Source of the DNA: Rhynchopus sp. YZ270_cl-10
Taxonomy: Eukaryota > Euglenozoa > Diplonemea > Diplonemida > Diplonemidae
Reading direction: 5' to 3'
NCBI GenBank assembly: GCA_964035575.1
Contig: OZ037843.1
Coordinates: 186,001 to 250,000, forward strand
Length of the DNA stretch: 64,000 bases
The notes beneath the pieces are model-generated. The model was not told where the DNA came from, did not search any database, and was given only the letters and a program-made list of their open reading frames with translations. Shown here one piece after another: positions 37,381 through 46,689 of this stretch (the first letter of the stretch is position 1; the number at the start of each line of letters is the position of its first letter). Position numbers and translations under genes: made by a program.

Positions 37381-37548
37381 GCAGCACACTGCGAACTTGT
37401 CGACATCTTCGTCGAGCAGAGGGTTGCCTACACGTTCACGTTCACAGCGAGGTGCGTTGCTTTCACTGTCATCCCGAGTAACCGCACGGCAGTACTCCCA
37501 CACGACGACGGCTTCCCGACACTGCCTTCCATCGTGCTGTATGCGTAA
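37381..37548 (+). pseudogene. Possible terminal-exon fragment (CELVDIFVEQRVAYTF)
   Basis: The plus-strand frame reads CELVDIFVEQRVAYTFTFTA, then SNRTAVLPHDDGFPTLPSIV, and ends at a TAA, with strong G/C third-position bias. A CTCTGCAG resembling a splice acceptor lies just upstream at about 37,366-37,373. No family is recognised and no upstream exon is visible, so it may be a stranded last exon of a broken gene. Confidence 0.3.
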
Positions 37549-37560
37549 GACACGGACGAA

Positions 37561-38987
37561 CTCCTAGCACTGCTTGCCGCATCGATAGCCACATCATCTA
37601 CGTTCCGCTTGAGTAGACCTCTATCATGGTGTGCATTGCACGCTTCCCTGGGTTGGGCATGGTAGAGAGATGCTGCTTCCTGGCTTCTTTAGAGTTCGTC
37701 TGACTTCAATGTGACCGGACAGAGAGGAGACCGGACAGGAGGAAATCATTTTGCACTGCTAGGTAGAGTTGAAGTACAAAGCCTGTGAACAGTGTGGAAC
37801 AATGACCGGCTGTACCGGCGGGTGGACAAAGCCAACCATGCAGTCGTACATCCATTTCGTGGTTTGCATCTGAAAAGAAGGGGGGCTGTGGGAATATAAA
37901 GTACGGTATCGCAACTATCAAAGATGTTTTGTTTTGTTTTGTTTTTTTGAAATTCGTGCCCAAAAAAAAAAAAACGGAGGTTTTTTTTTTTTTTCCTTAG
38001 CGCACAAAATCAGAGCCCAAATCAGCTAATAGCGTACTCTGTGCAACAAATGCAAGAGAAAAAAAAATAAAAGAAAAGCTTATTTGGTGCTCCGGGAGGG
38101 GTCGATATATTGACAGGTCGCCGACAGGTCGTGACACATCGCTGACAGGTCGTTGACCGACTTCCGAAAGCACCACACTAATGAGATGAGCCTAGTCACC
38201 TACAATCATAAAATAAAAAGCGCCTGCATAATAATGTGAGAATAGCTATCTCTCGACTTTGAACTCGAAAAAAGAAAAAGAAGAAAAATAAAAAGAGAAG
38301 TAAAGTGCAAAAACGCCTCACCGTTCATCGGCGGACGCAAGGCACCGCAAAAAAGAAAAGTTGATTAATTTTGAAATACAAAAATCCCTATCATACCAGT
38401 GTACCTTTGTGGCAAATGACCGGTATACCCCAACCATGCGGCCCTCGCTACTAACAGAGATGAATCTAAGCCTCTCGTGCTTAGTCATCTTGGCAAGGAG
38501 AGGTTGAGAGTGCAAACGCCTCCAGGGGAACGCGAGGCACGGATTTTCATTTTTAATAATTTGGTGGAAACAAGAAAAACGTGTTTGTTTCAAAAAATAA
38601 TGTGTGTGTTTCAAAGGACAAAAAAAAAAGAGCTCGGAATGAGCGAAGAAAACGAGAAAAAAAAAATATGGGGAGGAAATTGTGTGCCAGTGCACACATT
38701 TGACTTGGGAGGAGGTCGCACTTCAGGAAACCCTCAAGGAGAAATTGTTGGGCTGACCTAGCTAGGTGCAGCTCATACGAATGACGTGCCCGACAACACT
38801 TTTTACATGACCGGCCCGTCTTTTTATTTTTGAAGAATTGTTGGAACAGTGTAGTTGCCACCTGTGCTGTGCAAGCTCCACTGTCTTTTTGCAAACGTCG
38901 TTCATAGCAAGCCCACCCCCACTGAGTTAGCCACACAACTGTGCACGACTCAACATCGTTGCCAGCCGTACCCTGCCACAAAGGCAA
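37561..38987. other. Non-coding, A/T-tract-rich 3' flank of the ankyrin gene
   Basis: The stretch has poly-A and poly-T tracts, a short direct repeat of GACCGGACAG words at 37,712-37,742 and one inverted dispersed repeat (38,086-38,174). The open frames present are low-complexity and lack the coding bias of neighbouring genes. Nothing else is recognised. Confidence 0.6.
38086..38174 (-). repeat. Dispersed repeat rich in GACCTGTC (inverted, shorter copy)
   Basis: Read on the minus strand this matches 691-801, from GGTGCTTTCGGAAGTCGG to GACCCCTCCCGGAGCACC. It lacks about 25 bases of the middle and differs at a few positions. Confidence 0.6.
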
Positions 38988-41204
38988 TCAAGCCAAGCCT
39001 CCCTCTGCCCGCTCCTCTAGGGCCGCTAGCAGTGCTGCAGCAGCGAGGTGCCCTGCCTCGTGCGCAAGGCAGCGTGGCGTGCGCCCAGTGCTGTCACGTA
39101 CAAAGAGGGCGTCGGCACATGCACCACCTGCACCTGCACCTGCACCTGCACCTGCACCTGCACCTGCACCTGCACCTGCACCTGCACCTGCACCTGCACC
39201 TGCACCTGCACCTGCACCTGCACCTGCACCTGCACCTGCACCTGCACCTGCACCTGCACCTGCACCTGCACCTGCACCTGCACCTGCACCTGCACCTGCA
39301 CCTGCACCTGCACCTGCACCTGCACCTGCACCTGCACCTGCACCTGCACCTGCACCTGCACCTGCACCTGCACCTGCACCTGCACCTGCACCTGCACCTG
39401 CACCTGCACCTGCACCTGCACCTGCACCTGCACCTGCACCTGCACCTGCACCTGCACCTGCACCTGCACCTGCACCTGCACCTGCACCTGCACCTGCACC
39501 TGCACCTGCACCTGCACCTGCACCTGCACCTACACCTGCACCTGCACCACCTTGCGAGACCAGTGCAGCAAGCATGTCTGTGTCGCCCTCCTGTGCAGCC
39601 AGGTGCAGTGCCGTTGCGCCACCTGCCGTCTGTGCTGCGCCGTCCGCCCCATGCGCAGCGAGCAGGCGCGCCACTGCCGCACTGCCGCCACTGGCCGCGT
39701 CGTGCAGCGGCGTCCAGCCATTGCTGTCGCGGGCATGCACGTCGCCACACGCACCGAGCACTGCACGCACTGCACGCACGCTGTCTGCCCCTGCCGTGTG
39801 CAGCACACCACGCGACCAGCAGTCCACAGCCGCCACGTCCGCACCTGCTGCGAGCAGCACCTCTGTCACACCCACATGCCCCTTCAGCACTGCATAGTGC
39901 AATGCCGTGAACCCACACACTGTGCGCTCGTCCACCTCCACACCTCCGTCCACAAGCAACGCCTGCAGCACGCCCACATCCCCGCGCAGTGCTGCGGTGT
40001 GCACCGCACCCATGCCTTCACTCACACCGTCGTACTCACCCAGCGCACGCAGGAAGGCTTCCTGGCCGTTCGCCTCAGCTACGTAACGCGGTGTTCTGTG
40101 CATCACGTCGAGTGGGCTGAGGTCAGCCCCTAGCGAGGCAAGGGCAAGCAGACCGGGCACAGAGCCGTGATACGCAACGTAGTGGATGGCACGTCTGCCG
40201 TCATGGTTGTGTGTGTTGGGATCAGCACCGCACGTGGCAAGGAGGTGCAGGAGGGCTGGAAGCGATGCCGGCGGCGCACGCCACGCAGCCACAGCCAGCG
40301 CACAGTTGCTGTCACGGTCCGCAGCACGCAGGCTGCTGCCGTGCTTCGCAAGCGCCGCCACGACAGCCCTGTGCCCTGCAGAGGCTGCACGGAGCAGTGC
40401 TGTCGCACCACGCGCATTGCGTGTCTCCAGCGACAGACACAGCCCACCACCTGCCAAAGATTCTTGCCTCCCAGCCTGCGTTGGGACACCCAGCGAACAT
40501 CGTTCTGCCTCTTCTGTCAATTCGTCTTCAGCGGACGGCGTTGTTGCTCCAGTGTGCAGCACCACTTCGTGCAGTAAGGACGGGTCACCCCTTGCCGCCA
40601 CGGCATGCAGCACTGTATCGCCCCGTGGGTTTGGTGTGGTCACATCGGCGCCCCATTCCAACAGGACCTGCAGTGTTGTGAGACAGGCCCGTTTGGCTGC
40701 GGTGTGGGCAACACTCCAGCCTGCGTTGTGCTTCGTGGTGAGGTCGGCACCTGCCGTGCACAGTGCGCGCACCACCTCGGGACGTGCGTTCGCCACTGCC
40801 AGGTGCAGTGCGGTATACCCCTGCGTACATCGCGTCTCGAGATACGCACCAAAGCACAGCAGCTCCTCCACGCACCCCACCTCACCCTCCTGAGAAGCGA
40901 GGTGCAGAGCCGTGAAGCCGCTGCCCTCCACAGCGCTGATGTCAGCCCCAGCCGCAAGCAGCGCGCGCACTGTGCGTACGTGGCCGTTCCACGCAGCCAT
41001 GTGCAGTGCCGTGCCAGCCTCGTTCTGCCGGTCGATGCCTGCACGGTACGGGTAGTGCGCGTCCCTCTCGTGTGTGCAAAGGAGCGCTACCACGTCGTCC
41101 ACACGGCCAGCCTCGGAAGCATGGATCAAAGCGTTGTCGCTAAGGCTGTTGCGAGAGGAGCAAGAGGAGAAGGAGGAGGTGGTGGTGGGGGAGGGGTGCA
41201 ACAT
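38988..41204 (-). CDS. Ankyrin-repeat protein with poly(Gly-Ala) insert (738 aa)
   Basis: A single uninterrupted frame starts at MLHPSPTTTSSFSS. After a Ser-rich N-terminus it is built almost wholly of ankyrin repeats, with motifs such as GTALHMAAWNGHVRTVRALL, GFTALHLASQEGEVGCVEEL, GWTPLHDAASGGSAAVARLL and ATALHLAAQEG, roughly fifteen units with a less regular stretch at residues 215-260. At about residues 553-693 a (CACCTG)n tract is read as alternating Gly-Ala, splitting the last ankyrin region before a final segment RDSTGRTPRCLAHEAGHLAA. There is no signal peptide or membrane helix, so a cytosolic binding scaffold is likely; the partner is unknown. A shared cassette lies about 130 bases upstream. 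A truncated copy is at 19,095-19,415. Confidence 0.88.
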   Translation of the reverse strand: MLHPSPTTTSSFSSCSSRNSLSDNALIHASEAGRVDDVVALLCTHERDAHYPYRAGIDRQNEAGTALHMAAWNGHVRTVRALLAAGADISAVEGSGFTALHLASQEGEVGCVEELLCFGAYLETRCTQGYTALHLAVANARPEVVRALCTAGADLTTKHNAGWSVAHTAAKRACLTTLQVLLEWGADVTTPNPRGDTVLHAVAARGDPSLLHEVVLHTGATTPSAEDELTEEAERCSLGVPTQAGRQESLAGGGLCLSLETRNARGATALLRAASAGHRAVVAALAKHGSSLRAADRDSNCALAVAAWRAPPASLPALLHLLATCGADPNTHNHDGRRAIHYVAYHGSVPGLLALASLGADLSPLDVMHRTPRYVAEANGQEAFLRALGEYDGVSEGMGAVHTAALRGDVGVLQALLVDGGVEVDERTVCGFTALHYAVLKGHVGVTEVLLAAGADVAAVDCWSRGVLHTAGADSVRAVRAVLGACGDVHARDSNGWTPLHDAASGGSAAVARLLAAHGADGAAQTAGGATALHLAAQEGDTDMLAALVSQGGAGAGVGAGAGAGAGAGAGAGAGAGAGAGAGAGAGAGAGAGAGAGAGAGAGAGAGAGAGAGAGAGAGAGAGAGAGAGAGAGAGAGAGAGAGAGAGAGAGAGAGAGAGAGAGAGAGAGAGAGAGAGAGAGAGAGAGAGAGAGGACADALFVRDSTGRTPRCLAHEAGHLAAAALLAALEERAEGGLA
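39125..39546. repeat. (CACCTG)n hexanucleotide microsatellite, about 70 units, in coding sequence
   Basis: This is a nearly pure run; one unit has TACACC near the right end, giving a single Val in the Gly-Ala run. Because the unit is a multiple of three, length changes keep the ankyrin frame open, and all six frames stay open, which explains several long spurious frames here. On the gene strand every unit CAGGTG contains both an AG and a GT. Confidence 0.97.
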
Positions 41205-41332
41205 AGTTGCGTTGCCTGTTGCAGTGGTGTGGTGAGGATGTGCGAGGCAGAAGGTGGAGGGGCAGATGGAATTTAAAAAAAGTGCGTTATTTGAGCGGGA
41301 ATCGACAACGTATGTAAGGGGGGGGACGTGGA

Positions 41333-41710
41333 AACTTCCATAGTCTAGCTGCTCTCACAACCTAAAATCAGCCATAAAGGGTTAAATATGGGAGAAACAG
41401 AACACAAAAACGATGGGACGCTGGACACACATGCGTGCAGCGTGTGGGGACTGAGACACATTCCCTGACTAACCCACACAGGGAAAGGAAATGAGAAGAA
41501 GTGAGCAAAATTTGCAACCTGGCCTTTGTGTACTACCGGGGGTGGGGATTTGTGTCAAATGTGGCTAATCCGGCTGAATTAAATTTATGCAAAGTTCCCC
41601 ACAGGCCCAGGACGCTGCCAAAACAAGTTTGCGTACAAAAAACAAACAAGGAATTGCTATCGAAAAAAAACTGCAGTTGTTGGTGCAGGCACCTCCGACT
41701 GACACTCGTA
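41333..41710 (-). promoter_or_regulatory. Shared upstream cassette, copy 2 (5' of ankyrin gene)
   Basis: It runs from AACTTCCATAGTCTAGCTG through GATGGGACGCTGGACACAC and GGCTAATCCGGCTGAATTAA to TTGGTGCAGGCACCTCCG. It shares its left part with copies 3 and 4 and its far right part with copy 1. It starts about 130 bases upstream of the ankyrin ATG. Its position suggests a promoter or 5'-UTR, but no experimental feature can be read from sequence. Confidence 0.55.
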
Positions 41711-41737
41711 CGGGAAAAAAAAAAAAACGGGATATGG

Positions 41738-41905
41738 GGACACACGCTCTTGGAACTCCACCCTGTAGAAATAAACCTACATCTACAACACGTCTAACAC
41801 TCTGCTCTTCTGCAGGTATGCGATGAGGTGAAGGAAGGTGGTGGAAAAGTGACCTTGAAGACGCAAAGCAATACCCCGCGGGGGGGGTTATCGATTTTTT
41901 TTCTG
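41738..41905 (+). repeat. Dispersed repeat with CTCTTCTGCAGGTATGCGATG
   Basis: The block starts with TGGAACTCCACCCTGTAGAA and runs through ACTCTGCTCTTCTGCAGG and GATGAGGTGAAGGAAGG to a variant of AACCCGCGGGTGAGTTATCG. Matching blocks are at 59,135-59,250 and, cut by the window edge, at 63,972-64,000. The first half also matches 48,600-48,665 (inverted) and 62,622-62,696. The pyrimidine-rich run ending CTGCAG directly before GTATGC looks like a 3' splice site abutting a 5' splice site. Confidence 0.6.
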
Positions 41906-42699
41906 ATTCAAAGTGGTGTTTACGTTTTGGGTACGGGACGGCGAAATCTGTTCGATAAAAGAAACGCGAGCTTTTTGTTTTATCTTTGTTCCCCAAACAA
42001 CGAAACAAAGATGAAGACACACACTGCAGCAGCTTCTCTGCTGATACCTCCTCTGTCACTTTCTATTTTAAAGTAAAATTGCATTTTGTACGATAAACGT
42101 TTTCCTTTTATGATTGCGATGATAAACGGAAATTGAAGACGAAAAAGCGATCAACAAATTAGTGGAGCACGCTCGGGAGTATTTCATTTTCATGACTTTT
42201 CAGTTTCTCTATCCTCTTGCGATATTGACGCGCAAACAACGTCGTTTTCACTTTGATTCGCACACCGATACTAACTCACAAAGTTGCTGTGTCAAAAACA
42301 CCTTCCGCTCCACTTCAGCGAGAAGCCTTTTACCCAAAACGCCCAGAAATGGATGTCCAAGGAAAAAGCCCTTTGCTTGAAGTACGGAAAGTGTCGTGGA
42401 GCACAGGGCGAAGAGAGGGGGAAACAAGCGAGGGGGATACGCAGAACGCGCAACTATTCATCGAGGGTCTCGAGCATGTTGTCAAATACTACGTGTTTAC
42501 TAAAAAAAAAACCAAAAACCGGAACGAAGAAGATACCAGGTAACAAAACCGAAAAACTGTCCTAACTAAAAAATAATCGTTGTTTCGGAGACACTCCCAA
42601 GTTACTAAACCCCTGTATTACAACATACGGAATCGCCCAGTATAAAACAACAACATGCTTGGTTGCATCAGTGTACGCACGCGAGGATGCAAATAAGTG
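41906..42699. other. Intergenic region with one dispersed repeat
   Basis: The segment 42,061-42,142 matches 59,492-59,572 (word TATTTTAAAGTAAAATTGCA, then GATGATAAACGGAAATTG). The rest is AT-rich with short frames lacking coding bias. No gene is supported. Confidence 0.55.
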
Positions 42700-43393
42700 C
42701 AGGGCTTTCCGCAGGGGGGAAAATGAAAAAATAAGGGGGGACCAGGGGGGACCAGCCTGCCCTTGAGGGTTCTGAGGCTTCCTATTTGGACTTTTCCAGA
42801 TTTTGTACATTTTTTCGTGCCGTCCTGTCCCCGCACGTTCAAATAGAGGCATAAAGTACTGCTCCTCTCAAAAATAAGGCAACAACGGGAGGCAACCGCG
42901 AACCCTGTGTTCGCGTCAGTTGCAGGCAAACGTCCAGCATCAGAGACATTTGAGGTTGTACACAAGAAGAAGGAGAAGACGTGTCAATCTCATTCAATTA
43001 TGAGGGTTGGAAGACGGAGGAGATCTAAAATGTTGCGTACCGTGGCTTCGCCTGGAACCTTTGGGTGCCATGACCGCTTCTTTTATAGACGTACTGAGGT
43101 TACTGATCAGAAGTCTGACACTCCCTGCGGCTTGTGGTTCATCCTCCCACCCTCGCACCTTCCACGATTTTGTGCATCAGAGGGGGGAAAGCGCGTCACC
43201 TCTCTGCACTGGCAGGGAGTCGCACGCACGAAGCGGCCGCATTTACGGGGGGAAAGCTCGGGGCCCAAATCACCCCCGTAGGGGTGATTGATGAGAGCCC
43301 TGACAACAAGGTGCGGAAATTTTTTTTTTTTTTCACCTTTTTTTGGCTGGTCCCCCTGGGAGGCCAAAACCCCAAATCCTGCGGAAAGCCCTG
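42700..43393. mobile_element. Non-autonomous DNA transposon, CAGGGCTTTCCGCAGG ends (694 bp)
   Basis: The ends are a perfect 16-bp terminal inverted repeat, CAGGGCTTTCCGCAGG, with a shared subterminal GGGGGACCAGCC in inverted orientation. A 5-bp direct repeat AAGTG flanks it (42,695-42,699 and 43,394-43,398); an 8-bp duplication expected of a hAT element is not seen. CAGGG ends are common in hAT elements, so the superfamily is left open. No transposase frame is present. It contains a short word (ATGTTGCGTACCGTGGCTTC, about 43,029-43,048) that also occurs at about 52,411. Confidence 0.7.
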
Positions 43394-43579
43394 AAGTGTA
43401 CACAAAAAATATATCCAGTTTCATATTAAGGGGCAAAGTGCAACGTGACATGTAAAATTCGTTCTCTGAACATCGCAATGAGCGCCAAGCCTCTCGAAAG
43501 ATGCACATGCCTCACATGCACACACATTTGCACTTAGTATCGTCCACGAGGCTACCGCTATGGCCATGCACAGAACGGG

Positions 43580-45604
43580 CTATCCAGATCGGTGTTCAGG
43601 AGGTGAGTGGCATGTCGCAAGACTGCGGTTGTGTGACTTCTTCTGGGCAGCAAGCACCGCCCGCAGAGACGGAGGCTCAATGTCGTATGCAATCGCCACA
43701 CTGGCAGGGAGGAGGAAGGCAAGGAATACCCACCCAGAGTTTCGCGATCCGTACTCAACACCCCTTGTTGCGTGCAGTGCCACCATGAACACCACCATCA
43801 CCACGTACACACATTTCCACACTTTCATTGCGCGTAGTCCCCGCTGCACATGCACGAAGTCAGACACGTTGCAGCCATGTTCGATCAACACACACGTCAG
43901 GAAGTGAGGCGCCCCAGCAAAGGGCAGCACATACCGCCACATCCCCACATGCTCTGTGTTGCACTCGTCCACTAGGCTTCTCACCTCGTCGCACGCGAGG
44001 TCTCCAGCAACAATCTTTTCCACAACCCCGTAGTACAGGCAATGTATGCCTGTCGCCGGCTCGCAAGTCCACCCGTACGACCTGTTCGTGGAGTGGTCCT
44101 CGCGCGGCTCGTTCTTACGCACGCGCACCTCCACGTTGCAGCCCTCCTCGACTGGCAGGTTCGCCACAGGTGTGTTCCTGTCCCCTTCCAACGCACACCC
44201 GTCCACAAGCAGCTTCACCTGCACAGGCGCAGAGTCTGTGGTGTGAGGTAAACATGCCTGCCGTGCCTTGCTGCACATGTCCCCAAGTGTGTCGTCCACA
44301 CCAACGTGCACACGTACCTTCTCCCGGCGCATCAACGTCACAAACACATTCACCCCTTCTCCTTCCCCTACGGGCACATCATCCCCCTCGTCAGTCAAGT
44401 ACCCTTCACTGGCAGTGCTCATGTCGTGAGCTATGTCGCGACCTGGGTAGTGCGTTAGTAAGTCTTCCAGTTTTGGCCATGCAGCCATCTGTGACTTCGG
44501 TGTGGTCTGGTCCATGTAAGTAAGGCAGAGAAACAGCACGACGCCTTGGAACATGCTCACAGTGACAGGGTCGAAGTAGAAGAAGCGGTGCCGCTCCTCC
44601 TCAGGCCCCAGCAGCAGCACAGCAACGGAGTAGGCCACAAAGTCGCACAGTGCGCACAGCTCACACATCCCCACGGGGTCGCCCACAAGGGCCGCCAACG
44701 TCCCGTCAGGCAACACAAGCCTCCCTCCATCCGACTCACAGCGCGTAACGCGGACCATACAAAGAAGCTTTATTACTTCCAACACAGCATAGAAGGCAAG
44801 GTAGCTGTACGCTTCCATACTGAGCAAAGCATTCACAACAGCAGGGTAGATGACGGACATTATGAATAGCACCACCAAAAGGATGTAATGAAGGGCCATA
44901 GACAGTGACTTGCTCCATAAAACGGCGGCAGAAACCGCCACAGACACTACCACGTTGATCCTCGCGGCCACCAACACAACACCCGGTATGTTCGACTGCA
45001 CACCCTCGACTGGAAATGTAAATGGTTTCGCGTCATCGCCACGCGATTGTTCTGCCATTATTATGGCGGAGAAAACGCTGATAGCAAGAACGTCGGAAAC
45101 GACAAGACAGAACTGCGTGATGCGGGTATCGGCCTTCCCATATCGAAGAAGCGCTACAGTCGCCACACGAACGCCAATCATGCAGAAGCAGACGTAGAAG
45201 CACCAACGCAGATCTATGGAACACTCCCCACCCGGCATGTCGAAGCGTGTCCCGTCCGTTGTGTTGAGAGCCTCGTCAGAGCACTGCACACGCCACAGGG
45301 GCACTGTTGTATTCGTGTCGTTCACATCCCCTGTCAACGCTGACACTTCGACGTTGTCTTCATATAAGTACTCATAGTCCTTCAGGTACGCAGCCAGCAC
45401 ACACGGACAGGCAAGCCACAGAGCGAACACCACGGTGGCCAGTCCCGGCCTCTCCTCCCTCAGGTCAGTTATCCGGCGTTCGTGTGTGGAGGAGGCATCG
45501 CTGCTCTCGAGCGGGGGTTGCGTGGACACGCTGTCCACAGACGCTGAAGTCATCTCAATGTCGACGCCCTCCAGGTTGGCGGGGTCACGGTCGGGGTCGG
45601 CCAT
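43580..45604 (-). CDS. Multi-pass membrane protein with embedded ubiquitin-like fold, copy 1 (674 aa)
   Basis: The start is set at MADPDRDPANLE; the frame is open further up, to alternative Met codons at 45,724 and 45,775. About ten hydrophobic helices are visible: residues 54-75, 133-153, 165-185, 205-230, 238-261, 265-284, 314-333, 347-363, 595-612 and 623-641. NDTNTT and NTT at about 95-116 are glycosylation-type sites, suggesting the first loop is luminal or extracellular. Residues 418-497, between helices 8 and 9, resemble ubiquitin in order of strands and helix: NVFVTLMRREKVRVHV, VDDTLGDMCSKARQAC, VQVKLLVDGCALEGDRNTPV, GCNVEVRVRK. I do not recognise the family. A second copy lies at 59,710-61,740; the two C-termini are in different frames after AAQKKS. 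Confidence 0.85.
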   Translation of the reverse strand: MADPDRDPANLEGVDIEMTSASVDSVSTQPPLESSDASSTHERRITDLREERPGLATVVFALWLACPCVLAAYLKDYEYLYEDNVEVSALTGDVNDTNTTVPLWRVQCSDEALNTTDGTRFDMPGGECSIDLRWCFYVCFCMIGVRVATVALLRYGKADTRITQFCLVVSDVLAISVFSAIIMAEQSRGDDAKPFTFPVEGVQSNIPGVVLVAARINVVVSVAVSAAVLWSKSLSMALHYILLVVLFIMSVIYPAVVNALLSMEAYSYLAFYAVLEVIKLLCMVRVTRCESDGGRLVLPDGTLAALVGDPVGMCELCALCDFVAYSVAVLLLGPEEERHRFFYFDPVTVSMFQGVVLFLCLTYMDQTTPKSQMAAWPKLEDLLTHYPGRDIAHDMSTASEGYLTDEGDDVPVGEGEGVNVFVTLMRREKVRVHVGVDDTLGDMCSKARQACLPHTTDSAPVQVKLLVDGCALEGDRNTPVANLPVEEGCNVEVRVRKNEPREDHSTNRSYGWTCEPATGIHCLYYGVVEKIVAGDLACDEVRSLVDECNTEHVGMWRYVLPFAGAPHFLTCVLIEHGCNVSDFVHVQRGLRAMKVWKCVYVVMVVFMVALHATRGVEYGSRNSGWVFLAFLLPASVAIAYDIEPPSLRAVLAAQKKSHNRSLATCHSPPEHRSG

Positions 45605-45889
45605 AATGTTGTTTGTGCGCACGGGACGTGATGTGTGATGCTGGTGTGATATAATAACTTTCGTTGACCGCAGCCGTTTTAGGAAGCCTTTTAGGCTCGT
45701 ACCCTGGGTGGTATGGCATGTCATAATTGGGTGAGGGGAATGATCCAAAAGGAAAGAAGGAAAGCGTGAGGACAAATTTACCGTTGGCTAATCAAGGTCA
45801 GTTTCTGATAACACTGCGTGTAAGCCAAAATATAAGAGAAAAATAGGGGGGGAAGACTTTCTTATTCGCGATTTATTTATTTTTCCCAA
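45605..45889. other. 5' flank of membrane-protein gene copy 1
   Basis: This is duplicated at 61,741-62,073 with indels; the frame through CHTTQGTSL is open in both copies, so a longer N-terminus cannot be excluded. The left half is gene-like in base use, the right half AT-rich. Confidence 0.45.
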
Positions 45890-46303
45890 GAGACCCTGGC
45901 GTAGCAAAGCTACTTAAACAAGTTTACAGTATGGCTGTGCCCGACCCTTTCCTGTTACTAAAACCAGCAACACGAAAGGGGGGGCCATTTAAGGGGGTGT
46001 GGCAACTTCCATAGTCTAGCTGGTCTCACAACCTGAAATCAGCCATAAAGGGTTTAATGTGGGAGAAACAAAACACAATAACGATGGGACGCTGGACACA
46101 CATGCGTGCAGCGTGTGGGGACTTCCCTGACTAACCCACACAGGGAAAGGAAATGAGAAGAAGTGAGCAAAATTTGTAACCTGGCCTTTGTGTACTACCG
46201 GGGGTGGGGATTTGTGTCAAATGTGGCTAATCCGGCTGAATTAAATTTATGCAAAGTTCCCCACAGACCCAGGACGCTGCCAAAACAAATTTGCGTACAA
46301 AAA
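45890..46303 (-). promoter_or_regulatory. Shared upstream cassette, copy 3
   Basis: This is the longest form together with copy 4. It begins with CCAAGAGACCCTGGCGTAGC and GGCTGTGCCCGACCCTTTCC, then carries the parts common to the ankyrin cassette (TCCATAGTCTAGCTG, GATGGGACGCTGG, GGCTAATCCGGCTG, CCAGGACGCTGCC). The right end passes directly into the (CAAA)n microsatellite, at a point where the other copies have only a few CAAA units. Confidence 0.55.
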
Positions 46304-46679
46304 AAAAACAAACAAACAAACAAACAAACAAACAAACAAACAAACAAACAAACAAACAAACAAACAAACAAACAAACAAACAAACAAACAAACAAACAAA
46401 CAAACAAACAAACAAACAAACAAACAAACAAACAAACAAACAAACAAACAAACAAACAAACAAACAAACAAACAAACAAACAAACAAACAAACAAACAAA
46501 CAAACAAACAAACAAACAAACAAACAAACAAACAAACAAACAAACAAACAAACAAACAAACAAACAAACAAACAAACAAACAAACAAACAAACAAACAAA
46601 CAAACAAACAAACAAACAAACAAACAAACAAACAAACAAACAAACAAACAAACAAACAAACAAACAAACAAACAAACAA
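46304..46679. repeat. (CAAA)n tetranucleotide microsatellite, about 93 units
   Basis: This is a pure CAAA run of about 370 bp preceded by an A tract. At the same place in cassette copies at 41,630-41,660 and 62,505-62,535 there are only a few CAAA or GAAA units, so this copy expanded on its own. It is open in every frame and not coding. Confidence 0.97.
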
Positions 46680-46689
46680 GGTATTTCAT

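Noticed and set aside
39026-40133. Frames of His-Leu, Cys-Thr, Val-Gln, Arg-Cys and Pro-Ala repeats around the hexamer
   Set aside because: A pure hexanucleotide is open in all six frames. Only the minus-strand Gly-Ala frame is embedded in ankyrin repeats.
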